Shown here one piece after another: positions 1 through 8,388 of a stretch of 64,000 nucleotides of DNA (its first letter is position 1; every line of letters begins with the position of its first letter). The notes below the pieces were generated by a model, which saw only the letters and a list, made by a program, of their open reading frames with translations, searched no databases and was not told the origin of the DNA. A program made the position numbers and the translations under genes. The stretch spans positions 19,892 to 83,891 of the forward strand of contig NZ_SBHZ01000021.1 of NCBI RefSeq assembly GCF_004521985.1. The letters run 5' to 3'. Origin of the DNA: Ectopseudomonas khazarica (GTDB lineage Bacteria > Pseudomonadota > Gammaproteobacteria > Pseudomonadales > Pseudomonadaceae).

Positions 1-309
1 GTCATACAAGCTGACCGGCCTCGACGTACGGCTATAAGCCGTATCCTGGAGCCAACATACACAAAGGGCAACAAGCTCTTCTACGTCTTCAATCAGCAAG
101 AAAAACTGCGTCGTGATCAGCTTCAACTCAAGATCATGAACGAGAGCGCACTGAGAATGGCCAGAGCTGCAATGCAGCTAGTCGAAGCAATCTTGTCGAT
201 CTTCAGGTGCAAAATCGAAATCGACTATACACCAGAAGACGCGCCTGGCCCAATCTACTCTCTTGAAAAAGAAACGGAAAAACCAAGGCTCGAACTATCA
301 CTCAGCTAG
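1..309 (+). CDS. C-terminal part of an unknown protein (cut by window edge)
   Basis: An open frame runs from the first base to a TAG at 307-309 and gives 102 residues without a start inside the window. The product is charged and mostly helical, with an amphipathic stretch near residues 35-70 and a Glu/Lys-rich tail. I do not recognise a family. The frame ends inside the hairpin region that also encodes the tail of the opposing small gene, so the two genes are convergent and overlap by four bases. The coding assignment rests on the long open frame and a good terminator straight after the stop. Confidence 0.55.
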   Translation, partial: VIQADRPRRTAISRILEPTYTKGNKLFYVFNQQEKLRRDQLQLKIMNESALRMARAAMQLVEAILSIFRCKIEIDYTPEDAPGPIYSLEKETEKPRLELSLS

Positions 310-473
310 TCCCGCCGCCCTCGTGGCGGCTTCTTATTAAATCTCTCTAATATCCTGGTTTTCTCTGCCTCTCCCTCTTTATTAATCCGCTCCACTTCTT
401 CCGCTGTTAACTCTTTAAGTTTATCCAGCTTCTCTTGCTGCGCCATCTCCTTCTCTTCTTCCAATGCTTTCAT
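306..473 (-). CDS. Small highly charged helical protein (55 aa), unknown
   Basis: ATG at 473 follows AGGGA with a seven-base spacer, and the frame closes with TAG at 308-306. The 55-residue product is about half Glu, Lys and Arg, has the heptad pattern of a short coiled coil, and ends PPRGRRD. The last codons lie in the terminator hairpin of the opposing gene, so sequence constraint there is shared. No family recognised. Small charged proteins of this type are common on plasmids and prophages. Coding status is supported by the RBS and composition only. Confidence 0.5.
   Translation of the reverse strand: MKALEEEKEMAQQEKLDKLKELTAEEVERINKEGEAEKTRILERFNKKPPRGRRD
314..338 (+). terminator. Rho-independent terminator of the partial gene
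   Basis: GCCGCC (314-319) pairs with GGCGGC (325-330) around a five-base loop and is followed by TTCTTATT. It lies five bases after the TAG of the partial plus-strand gene. The same bases encode the last residues of the small minus-strand gene. Confidence 0.6.
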
Positions 474-514
474 TTACTGTCCCTATATATTATTTTAAAT
501 ATTTTAACGGCCAA

Positions 515-544
515 TGTTAAAAATGCAATTTATACTGTTATAAT
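515..544 (+). promoter_or_regulatory. Candidate promoter of the 585-1204 gene pair
   Basis: A perfect TATAAT lies at 539-544 in a very AT-rich stretch, with a weak TGTTAA-like -35 about 18 bases upstream. The first gene starts 41 bases further on, after an AAGGAAAAA ribosome site. Confidence 0.4.
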
Positions 545-584
545 ATAATTATGCAAACAAAATAACAAAAAAAGGAAAAATTGC

Positions 585-911
585 ATGGATACTAAAATAA
601 CACTTAAAGCAGAAGCAATACTTCAAAAAATGGTTAAGAGCCTCAAAGCTGAACGCTCTAGTCTTTATTCAGACATTCACCTCTCTAAGCTAGCCAGCAA
701 CTACAATCTGAGCTTCAAGATTCGCACTTATGATGTTTTTACAACCATTAAGCTTACTTTCGACTTTGAACTGATCGGCGTGTTCACTTGGGTGCCTGAG
801 CACAAAGGTGTCAAGAACGTCGCATCTGCACAGGAAGCAATGAACAAACGACATCTTGATCTCTACGAAGCCAAAATCGCTCCAGTTCTCGCTAAAGTAG
901 TTGGAGCTTAA
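585..911 (+). CDS. Hypothetical protein (108 aa)
   Basis: ATG at 585 follows AAGGAAAAATTGC, and the frame ends with TAA at 909-911. The protein is mixed alpha/beta with no signal peptide or membrane segment. The N-terminal 35 residues look like an amphipathic helix, followed by beta-rich segments around residues 45-70. No family recognised. The next gene starts two bases after the stop, so they form a two-gene operon behind the TATAAT promoter. AT-rich upstream DNA and isolation from core genes suggest acquired DNA. Confidence 0.65.
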   Translation: MDTKITLKAEAILQKMVKSLKAERSSLYSDIHLSKLASNYNLSFKIRTYDVFTTIKLTFDFELIGVFTWVPEHKGVKNVASAQEAMNKRHLDLYEAKIAPVLAKVVGA

Positions 912-913
912 TC

Positions 914-1204
914 ATGCACCCAAGATCTCAAGAACGCGATTTTTCTATCCGTCTGAGCCGAGCGATGGCCATAGCAGCTAATCACTTCATGACAACCAAA
1001 GAATTCGAAGCTTTCGATGAATGCTGCAAGATCTCAGCTCGTGCAGTGAATGAAGGCATCACGGAAGCCGAGCTGATCGAACTCGAATCATTCGTCAGCC
1101 AGAGAACCGGTATATCTATTCAGGTGCCTGCTGGAGAGGTATTCGGCGTGAAGCTGAAAGTTGTCGAAGACAACGTGATCGAAGCAGCCTGGCCATCAAA
1201 TTGA
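914..1204 (+). CDS. Hypothetical protein (96 aa), second gene of small operon
   Basis: ATG at 914 follows the TAA of the previous gene by two bases, with TTGGAG inside that gene's end as the likely ribosome site. The soluble product has two Cys residues close together (around 36-37) and an acidic C-terminal half. No family recognised. Tight spacing implies translational coupling with the 108-aa protein, so the two probably act together. It converges with the minus-strand pair starting at 2302. Confidence 0.65.
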   Translation: MHPRSQERDFSIRLSRAMAIAANHFMTTKEFEAFDECCKISARAVNEGITEAELIELESFVSQRTGISIQVPAGEVFGVKLKVVEDNVIEAAWPSN

Positions 1205-1207
1205 TGG

Positions 1208-1717
1208 TCAGGACCAGCGATTCTCGAACTCGTAGCCTAGCTCTTCTAGCATGTTTCCGAGTTCCAGTGATACTCGCTCTTCATAGAAGAGCTTCTGGTC
1301 GTTGTAGGTCAGAGCGAGATGCATTGGTTCGACAACCACATTGCCGTACATATCTTTGATAGTCGGCGGCTCTTTTACCCAGACCTCAATGAGCGCTAAG
1401 CCTGAAAAATCAACTCGCCTCATCCTTGGCGGAATCGACACTTCCGCTTTTCGATCAAGCGCGCCACATTCGTTCCAGCGGCTCAAAGAAACGGCATACG
1501 TCTTGTAGCTGTTGTCAGCGATCATCGACAGCTTCTCTAGCGCTGAATCGCCTGCCAGCGGAAGCCCCGGCAGCAAGGCTGCCAAGGCATTGGCATCGAC
1601 AAAAAACTCATCGAGTTTCGGATTCCCGGCAAGATTTCTGAAGTGATCGAAGCTCTTCATGCCGTTCGCCAGAATCTTCGGCTGTGCTGCCTGCGCCTTC
1701 TCAAGTGTAAATGACAT
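1208..1717 (-). CDS. Hypothetical protein (169 aa)
   Basis: The start is ambiguous. AAGGAG precedes a TTG (1723) by four bases and an ATG (1717) by ten. I give the ATG, and the TTG would add only two residues. The product is soluble and rich in Leu and Glu, with a hydrophobic LALLPGLPLAG stretch near residue 48 that is too short for a membrane anchor. No family recognised. It is the downstream member of a minus-strand pair with the 187-aa gene, 21 bases away, and the two may be co-expressed. Confidence 0.6.
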   Translation of the reverse strand: MSFTLEKAQAAQPKILANGMKSFDHFRNLAGNPKLDEFFVDANALAALLPGLPLAGDSALEKLSMIADNSYKTYAVSLSRWNECGALDRKAEVSIPPRMRRVDFSGLALIEVWVKEPPTIKDMYGNVVVEPMHLALTYNDQKLFYEERVSLELGNMLEELGYEFENRWS

Positions 1718-1738
1718 TGACAATTAACTCCTTTTATA

Positions 1739-2302
1739 TCAAGCAGTTATATTGAATTTGGCTACATCTGTCACTATCGAATTTCCGGCATCTGCTACTG
1801 CTTCGATCTCGACTAAGAGTTCACCTTTCGGGATCAGCGATCCGCTCATGTCAATCTCATTTCCATCTACGCCATAACTCACCGCTTTGGTGATGCCGCC
1901 CTGCTTCAAACGCACGTTGTACGTGACCCCATCTTCCGGCACGTCAAGCGGGTCGGTGTCGAGCAGAATGCCCCGGTAATCGCTGCTGCGGCGGCACCAC
2001 CTTATCTGGTACGTCGAGCTTTTGGACACGTTGTTGCCGGAATACCAGCCATTGAGCATCACCCCTGCTGGACGCACTGGCAGCTTGTACCTGCCAATCA
2101 CATTGACGGTATGCGTGTAGCCAAGCTCGTTGCCCGGTCTTTGTGCGACACAGATGAGATCACCGGCCTGGTACGCATCCGCAGTACCCGTAGCGGCATT
2201 GATAGCCCAGTCCACCTGGGCTTGATCCGTCTGCCCTTGGTCGTTCAGCGGGATGTAGTCGCTTCCGAACGCGACGATGAAATCTTCTATAGTGATAGAC
2301 AT
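1739..2302 (-). CDS. Hypothetical protein (187 aa), N-terminus like phage gp36/DUF1320
   Basis: ATG at 2302 follows AGGA with a normal spacer. Residues 3-50 (ITIEDFIVAFG, then an acidic loop and a helix with DAYQAGDLI) resemble the start of DUF1320/gp36-type phage head-completion proteins by eye. The remaining 130 residues look all-beta, with Tyr and Gly turns and a C-terminal segment like an immunoglobulin-type or fibre domain. This is a pattern-level resemblance only. There are no other phage structural genes nearby, so a virion role is unproven. It is followed by the 169-aa gene on the same strand. Confidence 0.6.
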   Translation of the reverse strand: MSITIEDFIVAFGSDYIPLNDQGQTDQAQVDWAINAATGTADAYQAGDLICVAQRPGNELGYTHTVNVIGRYKLPVRPAGVMLNGWYSGNNVSKSSTYQIRWCRRSSDYRGILLDTDPLDVPEDGVTYNVRLKQGGITKAVSYGVDGNEIDMSGSLIPKGELLVEIEAVADAGNSIVTDVAKFNITA

Positions 2303-2361
2303 AGCAAATCCTGTTGCTTTTTATTATTATACCGCATATTTAATATTAATTAACTATACTG

Positions 2362-2559
2362 GTGAACGATGTGGCAGAAAAAGTGATAGATAAAGAAGTT
2401 CTTGAAGCAGCTATTAAGTTGTTTGGCGAAAATGAAGCGGAGGCTATTAATTGGCTGAATAAACCGGCACTGGCGCTGGGAAGGGTTAAGCCTGTAGAAG
2501 CCAATAATGCTGATGTACTAAATCTGATAGGCCAGATTGAGCACGGCGTGTGTTCATAA
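2362..2559 (+). CDS. Orphan Xre/MbcA/ParS toxin-binding domain (DUF2384-like, 65 aa)
   Basis: A GTG start at 2362 gives 65 residues whose pattern (AxxLFGxxEAExxWLNKPxxALGxxKPVEANNADVLNLI, ending IEHG) matches the C-terminal domain of ParS/MbcA-type antitoxins that pair with RES-domain toxins. The usual N-terminal HTH is absent and no RES toxin follows, so this is either a truncated antitoxin or a stand-alone domain. The ribosome site is weak. The family assignment is from motif recognition, and function as an antitoxin is inference. Confidence 0.6.
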   Translation: MNDVAEKVIDKEVLEAAIKLFGENEAEAINWLNKPALALGRVKPVEANNADVLNLIGQIEHGVCS

Positions 2560-2830
2560 AAAGGTTCTTCTATTTTCCACGATACTCATCTATTTGCTGT
2601 GGATTAAGCGTTACAGCAAGCCGGAAGCTCAGTGCAAACGCGAAGATGATCATTTTCGGAATTTATAGTCCGCTTGTAGCCGACAGCTGCCGGTCCTGAA
2701 AGGCAGAAATTGGCCAATTGCTGCCGCATCAATGGGCGCCTGCCCGAGTCACACAAGATGACTGGGGCAGACCATAATGGGTCTCTGGCCGAGGCCAAGT
2801 ATAGAGATCTGAAACCCCAAAGGAGCTTCA
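2560..2830. other. Intergenic stretch without a recognisable gene
   Basis: I see no supported ORF here. Bases 2676-2745 contain GC-rich, partly palindromic sequence (CCGACAGCTGCCGGTC and similar) of a kind seen between many Pseudomonas genes. Similar runs occur at about 4935-5050 and 8262-8340. AAAGGAG just before 2831 is the ribosome site of the PIN gene. Confidence 0.4.
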
Positions 2831-3835
2831 ATGCATCTGGTAATGCTCGATACATGCGTATGGCTTGATATTTCATCCCAGAAGTCAGAGCTGCCAATGC
2901 TCACGGCGATAGAGCATCTAGTCGAGGATGGCGTTATCAAGATCCTGCTGCCCGACTTGGTACGGACTGAGTACGAGCGAAATAAAGACAGGGTGATCGA
3001 GGCCACACGCAAACGCCTCGCGAACGAATTCAGGGTGGTTAAAGGTGTCATTGAGTCGTTCGGCGGCGACGGAAGGGACGTAGCGCTTCAGACGTTGGAT
3101 GACGTGAATCACCGTCTGCCAATACTTTCAGAAGCCACCGAGGGCACGGTTAAGCGCGTCCTGAGGTTATTCGACACAGCTTTGGTTGTAGCAATAACTG
3201 ATAAGGCAAAAATTAAAGCAGCTGAGCGTGCAATCGCGAAGAAGGCTCCGTTCCACAAGCAAAAAAATAGTGTTGCCGACGCGGTGCTTATTGAGGCATT
3301 CCAAGAGTATCGGATAGAACACGCAGATGAGTACGACTCCTTTCGGTTCGTCACCCATAACGTCAATGATTTTTCAGCCAAAGACCACCGCTTACCTCAC
3401 GAAGATTTTGCAGAAATCTTTGATGACCAAACCCATTTCTACAATGCCACAAGCCAGGCCGTAGAGGTTCTGCTCGACCTCGAAGAGTTCCACTATGAGT
3501 ACGACTGGGCCTGGGAGGATCAGACACGCGGCCTACAAGAAATCTTGGGGGCAATGGACGAGCTGGTCGATAAAGTTTGGTACAACAGGCATATGAGCCG
3601 CGCTCACCACATTGAGCAAGGAACTATCAATCTCATCCCCGATGGAGTTGAACGTAATTCCAATGGTGAGATTCACCAACACATCTGGAAAGGTGCATTG
3701 GCCGCTGCTGAGAGGGTGAGAAATCAGTACGAGGACACTGGCCCTTGGGACGATTTTGAGTGGGGCATGCTCAACGGCAAGCTTTCCGCTCTCCGCTGGG
3801 TACTAGGAGATGAATGGGACATGCTCGACACCTAA
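2831..3835 (+). CDS. PIN-domain protein, probable ribonuclease (334 aa)
   Basis: AAAGGAGCTTCA precedes ATG 2831. The N-terminal half has the acidic constellation of PIN nucleases: D7 (VMLDTCVWLD), E47 (LVRTEYER), D150 (NSVADAVLIEAF) and N177/D180 (FVTHNVNDFS). The C-terminal 120 residues are a separate acidic, Trp-rich domain that I do not recognise. The length of 334 residues is more than twice that of VapC toxins, and no small antitoxin gene is adjacent, so a VapBC module is unlikely. It lies in a defence-rich island next to a Gabija-like pair. A role as an RNA-cleaving defence protein is inference. Confidence 0.75.
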   Translation: MHLVMLDTCVWLDISSQKSELPMLTAIEHLVEDGVIKILLPDLVRTEYERNKDRVIEATRKRLANEFRVVKGVIESFGGDGRDVALQTLDDVNHRLPILSEATEGTVKRVLRLFDTALVVAITDKAKIKAAERAIAKKAPFHKQKNSVADAVLIEAFQEYRIEHADEYDSFRFVTHNVNDFSAKDHRLPHEDFAEIFDDQTHFYNATSQAVEVLLDLEEFHYEYDWAWEDQTRGLQEILGAMDELVDKVWYNRHMSRAHHIEQGTINLIPDGVERNSNGEIHQHIWKGALAAAERVRNQYEDTGPWDDFEWGMLNGKLSALRWVLGDEWDMLDT

Positions 3836-3969
3836 AGCAATAGAGGGGCCACACCCCTTCTGGATCGACATCAAGCAGCCATTCACAAGATCGCTGCGTG
3901 GTGACATTGCGAAATCCTAGCCTGGGGCTAACCTCAGGAGACCAGCTGGTTGCCACCAGGGAGGTGGAG

Positions 3970-4362
3970 ATGGAACCGTTCTTGGCGGGGCTCAAGGAGG
4001 TCGCAGCCACCTCCGCGCAGTTGACTACCTGGGCGCTGGCGATGCTGGGCGGTTCAATTGCTGTGGTAATCGGATCATCGCATTTCAGTCCCCGGAATCG
4101 CTGGGCGCGAAGCTTTTATTTCATCCTCGCCTTTGCGTGGTTTTCCTTACTGATCTCTATCAGAGCGGGGAATGAGCTTGCACGCAGCTACCTTGCCACT
4201 CTGTTCACTAAAGGTGATGCTCAGCAACTTGCTTTTGACCAGATCAACACCCACTACGAAACCCAGCTGAATTATCTGCTCTGGGGGGTGATTGCTTGCT
4301 CGATCTGGCTTGCAGCTTACTTGATTTGGTGGGTTATATTTCGCCAGGAGGGCAAATCATGA
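3970..4362 (+). CDS. Small inner-membrane protein (130 aa)
   Basis: I chose ATG 3970 because AGGGAGG lies five bases upstream; an upstream GTG (3898) would add 24 residues without a ribosome site. Three hydrophobic segments (about residues 18-35, 49-66 and 105-127) predict a three-helix membrane protein. No family recognised. The stop overlaps the next start (ATGA), so it is translationally coupled to a small exported Cys-rich protein. Confidence 0.65.
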   Translation: MEPFLAGLKEVAATSAQLTTWALAMLGGSIAVVIGSSHFSPRNRWARSFYFILAFAWFSLLISIRAGNELARSYLATLFTKGDAQQLAFDQINTHYETQLNYLLWGVIACSIWLAAYLIWWVIFRQEGKS

Positions 4363-4808
4363 GTGTGAGATTGATTGCCGTAGGTGGGCTACTACTGGGT
4401 ATTTCATCGATTGTTTCGGCTGCCACCGAGTGTCGATGTGATGTCTTTCCATTTCTTCCGAGCCCCCCATGTCCAAGGTTCTGCAATGCCTTGCTCTTCG
4501 ATAAGGCTGACATTGGGGTATTGAAAAAAAACCTAAAGCTTTCAACCGAAGAGGCCGACTCATTGGAGCGTTATCGCTTTGTGTTCGGATTGACAGATCC
4601 AAAGAGTGCAGTTGCTGCCTCTGAAATATCCCTAACAGCAGAGGATGTCGCGAACCTGGAGAGGGTCCAGCTGAAGCTTGGCGACCTCAGCAAGAACGCG
4701 GCTTCTCCTTTGATCGAATCGGTTCCTTCCAGGATGCGAGTCGTACCTATATCAGACTGGGCTTATGATCCGAAGGGACTTGAATCCTCACCTTGGCGCG
4801 AGAACTAG
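4359..4808 (+). CDS. Exported Cys-rich protein (149 aa)
   Basis: ATG 4359 overlaps the preceding TGA and follows GGAGGGCAAATC. Residues 1-22 form a clean signal peptide ending VSAATE. The mature N-terminus has four Cys within 20 residues (CRCDVFPFLPSPPCPRFC), compatible with two disulphides in the periplasm. The rest is soluble and charged. No family recognised. Together with the membrane protein before it, this looks like a two-gene envelope module, and its link to the PIN gene 135 bases upstream is unknown. Confidence 0.65.
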   Translation: MSVRLIAVGGLLLGISSIVSAATECRCDVFPFLPSPPCPRFCNALLFDKADIGVLKKNLKLSTEEADSLERYRFVFGLTDPKSAVAASEISLTAEDVANLERVQLKLGDLSKNAASPLIESVPSRMRVVPISDWAYDPKGLESSPWREN

Positions 4809-5066
4809 ACAGATCATGGAGTCTTTTAACGGCGGCTGTACTCAGCTCCTGCAACCGCCATCCCTACGGAATGACAAAGCCCGAGTGTAAGAATACGAGC
4901 ACCACACCTTGCGTGACTTAGGGAATGCCACGGAGTCGACCAAAGTCGGCCGATTTCTGCTGGTGCCTATCGGCTACTTGGGGTCGACGCCGGCCTGTCG
5001 CGGCCGGCAGCAGTCGACCATTGCGGACGTTCAGAGAGCGTTCATAAAAATGGACCGACTCAAATA

Positions 5067-6497
5067 TCAGGTAGGAATGACGCTCTTAAGGCTCACGATC
5101 GTGATGCTCTTGGCTCCGCGAGTTAGCGCGACATAGAGTTCCTTCGGTGTCATGGCGTCAGCTTCAAGAATGATCGCATGGTGATATTCCAACCCCTTGA
5201 CCAGCAAAGTCGTGCCTATAAGTTTGTTGTGGCGTATTGGTCGTCCGGCATGACGGAAGTCTCGCTGGAAACGCTGTGCGCTTTCCATGAGGCTTAAATC
5301 ATTATTCTCTTCATGTATACGCAGAACCTTCACCAGCCTGTTCAACAGGTCACGTCGATATGCAGAAGTTTCCGGATTTAGCTGAATAGCCGCCATCAAG
5401 TACGACAATTTTTGACTCGTCGGCTCAGTAAGGAAGTTGTTTGCCGCTTCCAAGACATTTGGGTATTTGGTCGCCTTAGTCAGTTTCGCGACCTCCCCCC
5501 GCTTAGTCGCAGCCGTCAAAATTCCATCGATCGAGTTGAAGCATTTTTTTGCAAACTCGATGACTAGGAGCAATTTCTTGCTCGGCGTCGGCGCACTTTC
5601 GAGCTTCTTGATGAAGCCGAACAGGTCTTTCCCCTCGACCTCCTCGATACTAGAGAACTTACCGCGGAGCAGTTGCGCGAGCTTGTGCGCCTTGTTCTTG
5701 GACCTTTGATCCCCCGAATAAATGGCAATCACCGCTTCTTCATAGTCTAGAAATTTGTAGAAAAAGTTGAGACGCGCTGGGTTGGTGAAATCCTCCAGAT
5801 CCACCGCAACCCTCTCGACTCCTTTAGGTAATGGCGCATGAATCGATATTTTTTCGCCGGCGCGAAGACGCCTACTAACGCCGTCGAGCCAGTCTCCAAG
5901 TTCTTCAGCGCCGGCTAAATGCCAACGCCATGGTGTCCTTAGCTCACCCAGTTTTTGATAGTTAGGATAGACATGCTGCTCCCAATCCACGGGCTGATCC
6001 GCAAAATCGAAAATTGCCTGCATGGGATCGCCTAGCAAACGGCAAGGCAACAGGCTCGCTAGAGCCTCGACCAACAGGTGCTGTTGAGTCGAGCAGTCCT
6101 GATACTCGTCGACATATACACCTGAATACGAACTGCGAACTATTCGCTCAACAAAGGGCCTATCGAGCAAGGAGGTACAGGCCGCGTAGAGCTTTTGCCA
6201 TTCATTTCCGTTTGGGTATTCCTGCGTCCAATTGGAAGTTTTGGGGAAGCTCAGGCACATCCGCAGCGACCAACTTGCAATGGTATCAATCTGATAGCGC
6301 GATGAGGGCACTGCCAACGTCTGCATTTTTTTCTGGATCGAATTAACACCTGCATACGTGTGCGTCAGAATCAATTGTCGTTGCATCGAAGCCTTGACGG
6401 CCATAGCTATCAAATGCGTCTTGCCATATCCCGCTGGGGCAATCACGTAGCCTTTTCCGTTAAAGTTCGCCAGCTCTAAGGGCAAGTTGTCATCCAT
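5067..6497 (-). CDS. gajB: UvrD-like helicase, GajB-like subunit of a Gabija-type system (476 aa)
   Basis: This is a superfamily 1A helicase core. Walker A is APAGYGKTH (residues 20-28), motif II DEYQD (130-134), motif III LLGDPMQAIF (about 154-163), and near the C-terminus KGLEYHHAII and YVALTRGAKS are motifs V-VI. The length (476) is close to the roughly 490 residues of known GajB. The start overlaps the OLD ATPase gene by eight bases, as expected for a coupled pair. In Gabija, GajB is thought to sense DNA ends or nucleotides and activate the GajA nuclease. The identification as Gabija rests on the OLD plus UvrD pairing, order and sizes. Confidence 0.75.
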   Translation of the reverse strand: MDDNLPLELANFNGKGYVIAPAGYGKTHLIAMAVKASMQRQLILTHTYAGVNSIQKKMQTLAVPSSRYQIDTIASWSLRMCLSFPKTSNWTQEYPNGNEWQKLYAACTSLLDRPFVERIVRSSYSGVYVDEYQDCSTQQHLLVEALASLLPCRLLGDPMQAIFDFADQPVDWEQHVYPNYQKLGELRTPWRWHLAGAEELGDWLDGVSRRLRAGEKISIHAPLPKGVERVAVDLEDFTNPARLNFFYKFLDYEEAVIAIYSGDQRSKNKAHKLAQLLRGKFSSIEEVEGKDLFGFIKKLESAPTPSKKLLLVIEFAKKCFNSIDGILTAATKRGEVAKLTKATKYPNVLEAANNFLTEPTSQKLSYLMAAIQLNPETSAYRRDLLNRLVKVLRIHEENNDLSLMESAQRFQRDFRHAGRPIRHNKLIGTTLLVKGLEYHHAIILEADAMTPKELYVALTRGAKSITIVSLKSVIPT

Positions 6498-8193
6498 GAT
6501 CCACCCATACGCGGAGTTGACTAATCTTCATGCCTAAGTCGCGCTTTCTGAATTCTGCATCCTCGAAAGCAGGAGCTATTACTTCAACCCAGCTTTCTCC
6601 ACCGGAGATGGACTTGAACCAATTCGAACTCTTCGCTGCGTTACCGATAGCCTTGCGCAAGTCGTTTGACTCAGCCCAGTTCATGACATCTTTATCGAGT
6701 ACAACGGCTAGTTTCGAGCACACATTATCATGTACAGGAAAACCCAAGTCCTGGGCAAGCTTGACGCTTGCGAGAACGCTAACCCAAGGCAGGTCTAGCA
6801 TTGCTCTCTGTTCAAGGGCGAGCTGTTCGGACCACATAAGCACTTCAATGGCCTGCTTGCCTAAGTCCTCTGCATCCTTAGGTGAGAACTGTATCGGTGC
6901 ATCGCCATCCACAACAGCGCATACATTGTAGTGAAGCGCTTTGAAGCCAGTAGCGAGGCCTTTGAGCTTGCTTGCCCCGTTAGCATCTAGCAGTACCGCA
7001 CCTAAGTATGAGAACGGATTAAGACCAGATCTCATCCAATGATTATCTAGGCCGCGCAGGAATCCCACTTCCGTGGCGCCTTCGCAAACAATTACTTTCA
7101 TGGACAAGAACGCTTCTGCGCTGGATCTAAGCTGACCTTGAATGTTCAAACCATCAAGATCCTTACCAACCGTGGCGACTATCTTTACTTCACCGGCCAT
7201 TTTGTGAACTACGTGAAGTTGATCAACTGTCAGCTCGCGCAAGACGGACGGGGAATGGGTAGTCAAAAAATACTGCCCTGTTTCGTCACCTTTGATGTGC
7301 TTGATCAGACGTGCAATGCGGTGAGGTTCTAGGCCAAGCTCCAGTTCGTCGAAGAGGGTGACGTGCCTCTCCTCTAGGTTTTCCTTTTGTATGCCGCAAA
7401 GAAGCATTCTCCGAGAGCCCAGCCCAAGCTGGCGTAGTGGCATCTCACCGTCGTGCAACGTCAGTCCGCCGACCCGAATGCTAATGGAGCCAACGTCCAG
7501 GTGGGCCTTGTATGTGTCGTCGACTGGAACACCAAGCCTCTTCGCTACACCCTCCGATTTGGCTGCTGCCGCATCAAAACTCTTCAATGCAACTGCACGC
7601 TGTCCATCGAGCGAACTTCGTGCAGCGCGTGTTGCGTCCACGAGAGATTCACTTAGGTTGTCAGACTCTGTGATCCTGGCCAGCGCGGTTCCAGCCGCCC
7701 AGGTCAGTTGTTTCTCGCTATATGAACCGATCAGCCCGACATTTACCTTTGCTCTGTCCGCAGCCTTGAAGTCAACGCCCTCAGGGTTTCTATCAGTGAC
7801 GATCTTCCATTTTGGCTCCAGATCCCTTGCCACTGTAAGCCGGGCGCTAAGCACCAACTCGTCATCGTCCTCCGGCTCGTCATGAAGGCTAAACGCGGCT
7901 ATGTCCCAACCTCGAAGATGTGCGCCGTATTTTTGTGCTGAGCAGAACTCATCTGGCAGATCACCAAAAAGAATTTCAATCGTTATCGGATCGTCCGTCT
8001 TACAAAGATAAAAATCCGAGTCATTGAACGCGAGATTCCACTGGGGGTGGAAGGCACAGCGAATCGCTTCGAGAATCGTCGTTTTAGCTGAGTCCCCTTT
8101 GCCAATCAGGCAGAAGATGCGCTGATCAGGTAGGTTCCATGCGAGTTTTTTGATCCCCCTGAAGTTCAGGGTTTCGATTCTTCTTATCTTCAC
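6490..8193 (-). CDS. gajA: OLD-family ATPase with TOPRIM nuclease, GajA-like (567 aa)
   Basis: A GTG start at 8193 is preceded by GGAGG. The ATPase part has a P-loop GKGDSAKTT (31-39), an ABC-type signature near LRQLGLGSRR (253-262), Walker B VTLFDELE (D282/E283) and the H-loop TTHSP (H313). The TOPRIM part has VIVCEGATE (E371) and VVDGD (D429/D431). ATPase plus TOPRIM is the OLD nuclease architecture, and with a UvrD partner it fits class 2 OLD/Gabija GajA (about 578 residues). The P-loop differs from the usual GxNxxGKST form, having Asp-Ser-Ala before the Lys. The target is expected to be phage DNA. Confidence 0.78.
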   Translation of the reverse strand: MKIRRIETLNFRGIKKLAWNLPDQRIFCLIGKGDSAKTTILEAIRCAFHPQWNLAFNDSDFYLCKTDDPITIEILFGDLPDEFCSAQKYGAHLRGWDIAAFSLHDEPEDDDELVLSARLTVARDLEPKWKIVTDRNPEGVDFKAADRAKVNVGLIGSYSEKQLTWAAGTALARITESDNLSESLVDATRAARSSLDGQRAVALKSFDAAAAKSEGVAKRLGVPVDDTYKAHLDVGSISIRVGGLTLHDGEMPLRQLGLGSRRMLLCGIQKENLEERHVTLFDELELGLEPHRIARLIKHIKGDETGQYFLTTHSPSVLRELTVDQLHVVHKMAGEVKIVATVGKDLDGLNIQGQLRSSAEAFLSMKVIVCEGATEVGFLRGLDNHWMRSGLNPFSYLGAVLLDANGASKLKGLATGFKALHYNVCAVVDGDAPIQFSPKDAEDLGKQAIEVLMWSEQLALEQRAMLDLPWVSVLASVKLAQDLGFPVHDNVCSKLAVVLDKDVMNWAESNDLRKAIGNAAKSSNWFKSISGGESWVEVIAPAFEDAEFRKRDLGMKISQLRVWVDHG

Positions 8194-8388
8194 TTCGCCT
8201 CCATTGCGAATTAAACCGAGCGCTTAGTCTACCCGATGAGTATTGCAGTGATCGAACTCAGTCCAGCGCCCGCCCGCCAGGGTCCGCTTTTGGCCGACAG
8301 CGGCCTGTTGTGGAGGGCCGCTATCTGCCGGGAGCGGAAACTGAATGATGCATACAAAATTTATTGGATGCAGCAGGGATGGAACTGC

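Noticed and set aside
1739..2302. A prophage structural module
   Set aside because: Only one protein has a weak gp36-like N-terminus; no capsid, portal, terminase or tail genes are present.
2676..8340. GC-rich partly palindromic runs at about 2676-2745, 4935-5050 and 8262-8340
   Set aside because: They resemble common Pseudomonas intergenic sequence; the similarity among the three is too loose to claim a repeat family by eye.
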